49,718 nucleotides of DNA from a virus: the IMG/VR virus record IMGVR_UViG_3300042691_013934, positions 1 to 49,718 of that record, one strand, 5' to 3'. The notes beneath the pieces are model-generated. The model was not told where the DNA came from and did not search any database. It saw nothing but the letters and a program-made list of their open reading frames with translations. The translations under genes and the position numbers were made by a program. Shown one piece after another: positions 6,889 to 12,201 of this stretch. The stretch's first letter is position 1. Each line of letters starts with the position of its first letter.

Positions 6889-6911
6889 CTTTTCCTGCGT
6901 TCGTAACACGC

Positions 6912-7193
6912 TTAAAACGTGCAACATCCGCAGCAAGGTGCGTCTTCGCACCGTCCGCTCCTATTGCGGTAACCCACCCATCCGGTGGATGTTACAACCG
7001 CGAAGCTGGTTCGGTTGCCACGGCTGATCCGCTGCGCGGTCGGCTCGTCCGCCACATCGCCTCCGGCGGTGCAGGCTGGGCAGGTGACCAGCCAGAAGGT
7101 GCGGCGGAACCGCGTCCGCTTGCTCAGGGTTCCGGCCCCTGCCGGAACGTGCGTCCGGCAGGTGTTGCAGTTTGATTCGTATCGGTTTGTCAT
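6912..7193 (-). CDS. Cysteine-rich zinc-ribbon-like protein
   Basis: The 93-residue product has C-NT-C near the N-terminus, CPAC in the middle and a CEDAPCCGCCTF end. The first two pairs, spaced about 27 residues apart with a basic TLSKRTRFRRTFWLV segment between, resemble a zinc ribbon. It is the last gene before the intrinsic terminator. The leader is CTAACCAACCCAACACC without a Shine-Dalgarno sequence. Function unknown. Confidence 0.65.
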   Translation of the reverse strand: MTNRYESNCNTCRTHVPAGAGTLSKRTRFRRTFWLVTCPACTAGGDVADEPTAQRISRGNRTSFAVVTSTGWVGYRNRSGRCEDAPCCGCCTF

Positions 7194-7213
7194 GGTGTTG
7201 GGTTGGTTAGTGA

Positions 7214-7537
7214 TTACAGGATCGAGTTGAGTGCCTTTTGCAGGTCGTGCCGGACGCCCGCCCGAATGCGTTGCGCCTCTTTGATGGCCTCCCCCTTGAT
7301 CTGGTCGGCCTCACGCTCTGCCTTTTGGCGAGTGGTCGCAGCAGCGGACTGTGCGCTGTGCAGCAGCTCGTCCTGAGCCTTGCGGGCGTCCGCCAGCGTA
7401 AGCAGCGGGATGAAGTCGCTCATCAGGTCACGCTCCAGTTCGCACGTTACGCTGGCCAGCCACGGCCCGAGGTAGGATGCGGTGCCGAGGTCGGCAATGG
7501 CCTTGCGGAGGATTTCGAGTTCTTGGTTCTTTGTCAT
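7214..7537 (-). CDS. Helical hypothetical protein
   Basis: The start at 7537, directly behind promoter-like element B, gives 107 residues beginning MTKNQELEILRKAIADLG. The C-terminal half is a long amphipathic helix (QSAAATTRQKAEREADQIK), likely a coiled coil. An in-frame upstream ATG at 7597 would place its start inside the promoter-like element and is rejected. No family recognised. Confidence 0.65.
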   Translation of the reverse strand: MTKNQELEILRKAIADLGTASYLGPWLASVTCELERDLMSDFIPLLTLADARKAQDELLHSAQSAAATTRQKAEREADQIKGEAIKEAQRIRAGVRHDLQKALNSIL

Positions 7538-7539
7538 GG

Positions 7540-7611
7540 CGTTGGTTAGGTTGTGGTTTCTGCTGACTCGGGCATTCTTGCATAACCCAAGCGGCACGCA
7601 AGAACTTTTTT
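7540..7611 (-). promoter_or_regulatory. Promoter-like element, copy B
   Basis: Minus strand: A6-G, 14 bases, TTGGGTT, 16 bases, GTCAG, then ACCACAACCTAACC and ATG at 7537. Candidate boxes are TTGCGT and AAGAAT with 16 bases between. The A-tract overlaps the stop codon of the upstream gene, so any transcript from the ribozyme operon would read through it. Confidence 0.55.
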
Positions 7612-7906
7612 ATCCGTTGGCGATTTTATCTGCTTTTGCCAGCGCCCGAGCCACTAGCTCGTAGACTTCGTCGTCGCTGTACGCTTGGAAGGCGATGCCT
7701 CCACCGTACTGGCGGTTGTGAAACTTCTTGCCGCCAAGTTTTCTGGCCTTCCAAAGCGCGAGGTCGTAAAGGCTTCCGGTGCTTATCAGTTTCTGCGATG
7801 CCCGTTCTGCGCGGTCGGCGTCCGTGATGAACGCGAGGAAGTGGATAACGCGGCGCGGGTTGCCGTTTACGTCGTTTTTGATGCGTGTGATGGTGTAGTC
7901 GTTCAT
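7610..7906 (-). CDS. Conserved small phage protein behind ribozyme 2
   Basis: The 98-residue protein begins MNDYTITRIKNDVNGNPRRV and continues IHFLAFITDADR, then KKFHNRQYGGGIAFQAYS. The ITRIKNDvNGNPR and YGGGI.FQ.Y patterns are familiar from small phage proteins of unknown function. Its mRNA 5' end is probably set by the hammerhead ribozyme 34 bases upstream. The leader is A/C-rich (ACCAAACCAACCAAC) with no Shine-Dalgarno sequence. It is the third gene of the small operon that starts at promoter-like element C. Confidence 0.7.
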   Translation of the reverse strand: MNDYTITRIKNDVNGNPRRVIHFLAFITDADRAERASQKLISTGSLYDLALWKARKLGGKKFHNRQYGGGIAFQAYSDDEVYELVARALAKADKIANG

Positions 7907-7939
7907 GGATCGATAAGTTGGTTGGTTTGGTTCTCTGAC

Positions 7940-7995
7940 GGCCTCGTCAGTGCCCGCATTACGGGTCAGACAGGGGATGGAACCCTGTTTCGGCC
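7940..7995 (-). ncRNA. Type II hammerhead ribozyme, copy 2
   Basis: Minus strand, 5' to 3': stem II strand GGCC (7995-7992); GAAA (7991-7988); stem III CAGGG/CCCTG around a seven-base loop (7987-7971), extended by the A15.1-U16.1 pair; GUC cleavage triplet with the cut expected between 7969 and 7968; stem I UG-A-CCCG/CGGG-CA with one bulged A and loop UAAUG (7968-7951); CUGACGA core (7950-7944); stem II strand GGCC (7943-7940). All catalytic core residues of the hammerhead are present. Stem II is the open stem, which defines type II. It starts one base after the TAG of the upstream gene. Confidence 0.9.
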
Positions 7996-7996
7996 T

Positions 7997-8206
7997 CTAG
8001 TACCCGTTGGCTTCGGCCCATTCCGTAATCCGATCAATGGTGTCGGGATTCACGGTGTGTTCGCCGCCAAGTGTGGTTTCAAGGAGGCCAGTATCCTGAA
8101 GAGCCGCGAGGCTTGCAGCGTACTTGCCTTTTTCAATCCAGCACTGGGTGGAGTCGTCGCAGATGGAGATTTCAACGGAGTATCCTGAGATTTTTGTGGT
8201 TTTCAT
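7997..8206 (-). CDS. Small acidic protein between two ribozymes
   Basis: This 69-residue acidic protein (MKTTKISGYSVEISICDDST, ending TIDRITEWAEANGY) has no recognised family. Hammerhead copies lie immediately before and after it, so self-cleavage would leave it on its own monocistronic RNA. The leader is ACCAACCAACCAAACC without a Shine-Dalgarno sequence. The stop codon TAG is one base from the start of ribozyme 2. Confidence 0.65.
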   Translation of the reverse strand: MKTTKISGYSVEISICDDSTQCWIEKGKYAASLAALQDTGLLETTLGGEHTVNPDTIDRITEWAEANGY

Positions 8207-8239
8207 TGGTGGGTAGGTTTGGTTGGTTGGTTCTCTGAC

Positions 8240-8289
8240 GGCCTCGTCAGTGGCGGCATTACCGCCAGACGCCCGAAGGCGTTTCGGCC
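8240..8289 (-). ncRNA. Type II hammerhead ribozyme, copy 1
   Basis: Minus strand, 5' to 3': stem II strand GGCC (8289-8286); GAAA (8285-8282); stem III CGCC-UUCG-GGCG (8281-8270) plus the A15.1-U16.1 pair; GUC triplet, cut expected between 8268 and 8267; stem I UGGCGG/CCGCCA with loop UAAUG (8267-8251); CUGACGA core (8250-8244); stem II strand GGCC (8243-8240). Every conserved core base is present. Stems III and I differ in sequence from copy 2 yet pair well, and the stem I loop is identical. It abuts the TAA of the upstream gene and lies 34 bases before the next ATG. Confidence 0.92.
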
Positions 8290-8601
8290 TTAGTTTGCAA
8301 TGCCGTGGAACTCGCGTCCAAGGTCATCGTTTGCAATTGGAGTAGCTTGGGCGGCTGCTGTAAGGCGCTCATTATTTTCCCAACCGACAAGCAGTTGATT
8401 TACGAAGGATTTGGCGTCTCCGAAACTAAAAGCGATTTCGAGAGGATTATCGTTGCCGATGCCATATACATACCAAACGACTGCCTGAAGCTCAGGATCG
8501 AGCAGCCACTTCTGATCGAATGATTTAATAATGTAACCACGGTAAGCGTAGTGGCCTTTTGCGATGCGTTTTGCGGTGTGTTTTACGGTTTGTTTTTTCA
8601 T
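8290..8601 (-). CDS. Hypothetical protein, first gene of ribozyme operon
   Basis: The ATG at 8601 follows promoter-like element C and gives 103 residues beginning MKKQTVKHTAKRIAKGHYAYRG. A basic N-terminus precedes a compact alpha/beta part (YIIKSFDQKWLLDPELQAVVW) and helices. A longer form from 8709 would start inside the terminator hairpin and is rejected. Ribozyme 1 begins right after its stop. Function unknown. Confidence 0.6.
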   Translation of the reverse strand: MKKQTVKHTAKRIAKGHYAYRGYIIKSFDQKWLLDPELQAVVWYVYGIGNDNPLEIAFSFGDAKSFVNQLLVGWENNERLTAAAQATPIANDDLGREFHGIAN

Positions 8602-8674
8602 GTCTGTGTTTGTGTTGGTTGTTACTGACGAGACCAATCTTCCATAACCCAACCGAAGCCTCAACAACTTTTTT
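8602..8674 (-). promoter_or_regulatory. Promoter-like element, copy C
   Basis: Minus strand: A6-G, 15 bases, TTGGGTT, 16 bases, GTCAG, AACAACCAACAC, then ATG at 8601. TTGAGG and AAGATT are 17 bases apart and could be -35 and -10. It lies directly behind an intrinsic terminator, the expected place for a promoter that restarts transcription. Confidence 0.6.
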
Positions 8675-8684
8675 CGCAATAAAC

Positions 8685-8726
8685 CAAAAAAAACGCGCAA
8701 CACCCACAATTTGCGGATGTTACGCG
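8685..8726 (-). terminator. Intrinsic terminator after the replication genes
   Basis: The minus strand forms a twelve-pair stem with two G-U pairs (8726-8715 with 8705-8694) and is followed by eight T. It lies about 20 bases after the stop of the DnaC-like gene and ends the DNA-metabolism transcript. Confidence 0.9.
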
Positions 8727-8747
8727 ATGTAATTTTTTTTGATTTTC

Positions 8748-9374
8748 TTATTTCTGAGCCCGAAATGAACCCCAGTTTGCCTCCGCAATTCCGCCTCCTT
8801 CGCGGATTCTGTCGGTAATGCTTGGCCCAACATGCTTTATGAATTCGGCAGGCGTCTGATTACCCAGCAGAATTGTGTCCTTCATATCTCCGTATCTGCG
8901 GTCAACCAAGTGGGTTAGCAATGTATCTCCCCAGTCGCTTTGGTTACGTTCTTGAACCTCGTCAATGATCAGCAGCGACGGTCGAACGAACTGGTCGATG
9001 GCGGCCCGTTCCGAGGTCTTTGAGCTGAAGGATTCTTTGACCTCCAAGAAAAACCCCAGCGCCGTTGTGTAGACGGGCCTTCTACCCGCCTCTGCCACCC
9101 GTCTCGATAGATGACAGCCAAGTTGCGTCTTGCCCGTGCCACGCGGCCCCACAACCGCCAGCACCACTCCAGTGCCGAGCTTTTCGCTCATCCGGCGGTA
9201 CAGGTCGAGCCACCCATCTCCAGTCGGTTCGGCTTGGAGTTGATGCCGCTTGGGTATTCCGCTTTCGGACATATACTTAGCCAAGTTAACCGTCCGCGCC
9301 CGTTGCTCGGCTTCGCGCTCTCTGGCTGCCATTTCCTCTGCATTAAAACTTTGGAACGTCTTGAGATTCAGCAT
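8748..9374 (-). CDS. DnaC-like AAA+ helicase loader
   Basis: The 208-residue protein has a charged helical N-terminus, a Walker A motif VVGPRGTGKTQ near residue 75, and a Walker B motif LLIIDEV near residue 135, followed by a GNQTP sensor 1 segment and a C-terminal SITDRI-EGG segment that includes the arginine sensor region. This is the order seen in DnaC/IstB-type ATPases, which load the replicative helicase. It overlaps the DUF1376 gene by 32 bases, a common pairing of initiator-like and loader proteins in phages. No helicase gene is in the window, so a host or distant phage helicase is the likely partner. Confidence 0.85.
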   Translation of the reverse strand: MLNLKTFQSFNAEEMAAREREAEQRARTVNLAKYMSESGIPKRHQLQAEPTGDGWLDLYRRMSEKLGTGVVLAVVGPRGTGKTQLGCHLSRRVAEAGRRPVYTTALGFFLEVKESFSSKTSERAAIDQFVRPSLLIIDEVQERNQSDWGDTLLTHLVDRRYGDMKDTILLGNQTPAEFIKHVGPSITDRIREGGGIAEANWGSFRAQK

Positions 9375-10089
9375 ATTCTTTACTCCTTTTGTTTGCTTTA
9401 TTGTCGGCCTTGGCGTCGATGAAGATGCCCTGCCATCCGGCGCTCATGGACTGCCGCATCCCGCGTATCGCGGCCTCGGCTCCGGCCTCAACCGCCTTTG
9501 CCCACGTTGCCGCCTGTCCGGTCGGCGCAACGGGCTTTTTGATTTCTTTCCGGTGCTTAAGCCAATCGAGCCAACAGGCTTTAAACTCCGGCGTATCCAG
9601 CTCCGGCGGCAGCCCAACCCATTCCCCCCCTTGAGGGGGGTTAGGGGGGTTATTAACTTGGTTATTGGTTATTGGTTTATGGTTAGCAACCGATCCGCCA
9701 GATTCTGGCTGGCCAATTGCTAGCGAGTTTCTAGCGGACGCTAGCTTTTTGCGCTGTTTACCGTAGCGGACTTCGTGCGAACGCACTGCGTTTGCTTTGG
9801 CGACCTCGGATTTGGCTTTGTAAGCGGCGATCACTGCATCGCACTTTTTATGGTGCCAAGCGCCGTCCGCGAACGTAAAAAACTCGCCCAACAGAACGTC
9901 AACTGCCGCGATTTCGTCTTCGGCCCGAGCGCCGATTTTGCGACACAGGGCTGGCAATTCCGCGTGCTGGATCGGGCCTTCTTGGTCGTAGTAGTGGTGG
10001 ATCAGGGCAAGGTATAACGCCCGCTCAACCAGCGTCAGGTGCCCCGTTGCCGACTTCCAGTCGCCTATGTGATGTGGATAATGATTCAT
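9343..10089 (-). CDS. DUF1376 (YdaU-like) replication-associated protein
   Basis: The 248-residue product starts MNHYPHHIGDWKSATGHLT and continues LVERALYLALIHHYYDQEG, the diagnostic start of DUF1376, a winged-helix-like domain found in phage replication initiators. A low-complexity linker near residues 135-155 contains an unusual C/G repeat (9624-9649). The C-terminal half (FKACWLDWLKHRKEIKKP and ATWAKAVEAGAEAA) matches the usual second domain of such proteins. It overlaps the RusA gene by 65 bases and the DnaC-like gene by 32. A role in delivering the helicase loader to the origin is inferred from family context. Confidence 0.82.
   Translation of the reverse strand: MNHYPHHIGDWKSATGHLTLVERALYLALIHHYYDQEGPIQHAELPALCRKIGARAEDEIAAVDVLLGEFFTFADGAWHHKKCDAVIAAYKAKSEVAKANAVRSHEVRYGKQRKKLASARNSLAIGQPESGGSVANHKPITNNQVNNPPNPPQGGEWVGLPPELDTPEFKACWLDWLKHRKEIKKPVAPTGQAATWAKAVEAGAEAAIRGMRQSMSAGWQGIFIDAKADNKANKRSKEYAESQDVPKF
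9624..9649. repeat. C-run/G-run inverted repeat inside the DUF1376 gene
   Basis: Plus strand reads a run of seven C, TTGA, six G, TTA and six G. It forms a strong hairpin and encodes NPPNPPQGG on the minus strand, in frame with the host gene. Similar C-run/G-run palindromes are dispersed in many bacterial genomes, so this may be an inserted small repeat. Confidence 0.6.
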
Positions 10090-10504
10090 CGATCGATTCT
10101 ATGCTGATTTCAATTTTTGGGGACTCCCCCTTGGCTGCGTAAAACTTGACTATGTGCAGATCGCAGATCTGCGCGTCATCCTCCCAGAAGCCCTTCAACG
10201 CATCCTGTACGCCCTTTTGTAGGTTGTCGCAGTCAGGCCGCTTAGTGTGCGCGATCCGGCCCTGTGGATGCTTTTTGCCGGACAGCGCCTGTGGACGTTC
10301 CAGCACATAAACCACCGACATCCTGATCGGGCCAGAACACGGCCTTGGAGGTAAGTGGCTTTTCGAGAATAAGGCCACTAGGTCGATAAACCAAACGGCC
10401 TTTTTCGTTTTGAAGAAGACTGGCTTGCCGTGCCGCACCATCACCCGCTTGCCTGAAAACTGTAGGCTTTTAGGGCAAACAGGGATGGTGAAGGCAGCTT
10501 TCAT
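10025..10504 (-). CDS. rusA: RusA-family Holliday junction resolvase
   Basis: The 159-residue protein carries TKRPDCDNLQKGVQDALKG followed by FWEDDAQICDL and a final K-F-Y-A segment. The D.DN..K...DAL.G...DD..I pattern is the RusA catalytic signature, in which the aspartates bind magnesium for cleavage of four-way DNA junctions. The N-terminal strands (FTIPVCPKSLQF) also fit. It sits between a zinc-ribbon-like gene and DUF1376 in the DNA-metabolism block and would resolve recombination intermediates made with the Sak4-like and SSB-like proteins. Confidence 0.9.
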   Translation of the reverse strand: MKAAFTIPVCPKSLQFSGKRVMVRHGKPVFFKTKKAVWFIDLVALFSKSHLPPRPCSGPIRMSVVYVLERPQALSGKKHPQGRIAHTKRPDCDNLQKGVQDALKGFWEDDAQICDLHIVKFYAAKGESPKIEISIESIDESLSTSHRRLEVGNGAPDAG

Positions 10505-10713
10505 CGGTGACGGGGGACGCTGCTGATCATCCGATCATCTTCGCAGTCCGCGCAACGATAAACATTCAAGTTTGGGTTGCTCAGGTTTCTGGATACGATC
10601 CAAACAACCTCGCTGCCCTGTCGGATGCGCTTGCCGGAGATGGCCCGCCCGCATTCGGAGCAGACCACCCGATCCGTTTCGCGCACATCTTTTTTGTTGA
10701 GGCGCGTCGTCAT
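10501..10713 (-). CDS. Zinc-ribbon-like small protein
   Basis: The 70-residue product has C-SE-C (VVCSECGRAISG) and C-AD-C (YRCADCEDDR) pairs about 32 residues apart, a typical zinc ribbon. It overlaps RusA by four bases and follows the SSB-like gene by two. A DNA-binding or protein-contact role is plausible but unproven. Confidence 0.7.
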   Translation of the reverse strand: MTTRLNKKDVRETDRVVCSECGRAISGKRIRQGSEVVWIVSRNLSNPNLNVYRCADCEDDRMISSVPRHR

Positions 10714-10715
10714 GC

Positions 10716-11267
10716 TTAGAACGGGATGTCGTCGTCTTGGTACTCGATCGGATCAGACGCCTTGACTACGCGGCCTGTCGGCTGCGGTCTGGCGGCTGGT
10801 GCGCTCGATGCCTGTTCTCCACCGGAGCTTTCCTTCGCAATCGCCATTGCCCGCCTCGCGAGCTTCGCAACAAGACTCTCGACCTCTTTTGAATCGATGC
10901 CCGCAGCCGCACTCCTGCCGCCTCCGAGCGCGTTCAGCCAACGCACCTTCGTCCGCAGCTTGCCGTTGTAAGACTCGTTTTCGACGACGATCTCAACATC
11001 TTTGCCGGAAAACGGATCGTGACCGTTTTGCAGCGATATGAGGTCGCCGTCCCATCCAAACGCCTCTGCAAGCGTGCGGATGCTATTATCCACGGCGTTA
11101 TCAGACAGCCACGCATGATAGTCGATTGACCTGCCCGTTTCTGGGCCTTCTGCGATGACCAGCTTCAAGCGGATCGATGGCGTGCCCTTACTTGATTTGT
11201 CAAACCAACCAAAAGAGGTCGGTTCGACGTTGGCGATGTATGTTCCTGCCTTATCGAGGTATTTCAT
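10716..11267 (-). CDS. Single-stranded DNA-binding-like protein
   Basis: This 183-residue protein has a beta-rich N-terminal part (GTYIANVEPTSFGWFDKS, then SIRLKLVIAEGPETGRSIDY) like the DUF669/OB-fold phage proteins, a low-complexity linker with SSAPAARPQ, and an acidic tip ending DDDIPF. That tip is the hallmark of bacterial SSB proteins, used to recruit partner enzymes. It lies directly downstream of the Sak4-like ATPase, a common partner in phage annealing systems. Assignment is by tail motif, architecture and context. Confidence 0.75.
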   Translation of the reverse strand: MKYLDKAGTYIANVEPTSFGWFDKSSKGTPSIRLKLVIAEGPETGRSIDYHAWLSDNAVDNSIRTLAEAFGWDGDLISLQNGHDPFSGKDVEIVVENESYNGKLRTKVRWLNALGGGRSAAAGIDSKEVESLVAKLARRAMAIAKESSGGEQASSAPAARPQPTGRVVKASDPIEYQDDDIPF

Positions 11268-11276
11268 GGATTGGAT

Positions 11277-12158
11277 TTATTTTTGGAGTTTCTGAAGTTT
11301 CGCGATGCCGTCGCGGATGCGGTCTGCTGACAGAGTTTCTAGTTTCACTGCTTCCCACTTAGCTCGCACTGGAGCCTCCATTTGAGCGGACTTGAGCAGC
11401 TCGGTGTACATGCGGCGGAGTTTGTCTGGACTGTTAGCATCAACAGCCTCCGAAAATGCGTCCCATGACAGGTCGATGGTGTCTGGTAGCGATAGTCGGT
11501 TTTTGGCGTCCCACCCTGGTGACCAAGTTGTGTGGATGATCCGACCACCGCCGATGGTTTTCTCGGTTCGGGCTCCAGCATTCTTTGACTTGAACACTTC
11601 ATAAACCGCAAACAAGCAGGCGTCCGGCCACTCGCGCAGGATGCCTGTTATGCCTTTGTGCCCCTTCATTTCGTACCTGTCCCACTGCTCGCCCCCTGGC
11701 TGCGTGAACGTCTTGATCTGAACGTGGCTCAAAAGGATGATCCCGACCTTCTGGCGCTCGCGCAGCAGATCGAGTTTTGAGAGCAATGTAGATAACTCCA
11801 GTTCGGCTACCTTATAACCTTTGCCGAAGCCATAACCCTCGATGTTTTGCTGACCGTCCCGCTTGCAGACAAAAGCGTGGATCGAGCGTTCCAGCCAATC
11901 GGTTGTGTCCACCACAAGGGTTTTAAACTCGCCAGCGTCTTTGGTTAACTCGTCCACTGTTGCGACGACATCCGCGTAAGACTCAGGCGTGATGCGGGCA
12001 ACATGGTCGAGACCAGTCAGCCCCTGCTCTTGGCTAATAAACAGCGGCGATGGCGCGTTAGCTGCGAATGTTGACTTTCCAATGCCTTCAGGGCCGGAAA
12101 GGAGAATGCGTGGCGGGAGGCTTTCACCGCCGCGTTTAATTTTCGATAGGATACTCAT
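11277..12158 (-). CDS. Sak4-like RecA-fold ATPase
   Basis: The 293-residue product has Walker A GPEGIGKST at about residues 22-30, a Walker B strand TLVVDTTDWLE near residue 83, and a later IILLSHVQIK strand, matching the minimal RecA-core (AAA_24/Sak4) proteins of phages. Such proteins act with an SSB in single-strand annealing and recombination. It is flanked by a RecB/Cas4-like nuclease and an SSB-like gene, which supports the role. The leader contains three copies of GTCAACCA and no Shine-Dalgarno sequence. Confidence 0.82.
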   Translation of the reverse strand: MSILSKIKRGGESLPPRILLSGPEGIGKSTFAANAPSPLFISQEQGLTGLDHVARITPESYADVVATVDELTKDAGEFKTLVVDTTDWLERSIHAFVCKRDGQQNIEGYGFGKGYKVAELELSTLLSKLDLLRERQKVGIILLSHVQIKTFTQPGGEQWDRYEMKGHKGITGILREWPDACLFAVYEVFKSKNAGARTEKTIGGGRIIHTTWSPGWDAKNRLSLPDTIDLSWDAFSEAVDANSPDKLRRMYTELLKSAQMEAPVRAKWEAVKLETLSADRIRDGIAKLQKLQK

Positions 12159-12169
12159 GGATGTATGTA

Positions 12170-12201
12170 TGGTTGACTAATGGTTGACTATGGTTGACTG
12201 A
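12170..12201 (+). repeat. Short tandem repeat between nuclease and Sak4-like genes
   Basis: TGGTTGACTA starts at 12170, 12181 and 12191 in near-tandem copies (spacing 11 and 10). On the minus strand this is GTCAACCA repeated in the leader of the Sak4-like gene. It resembles the GTCAG/CCAACC leader of other early genes and may be a translation or regulator-binding signal. Confidence 0.6.
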
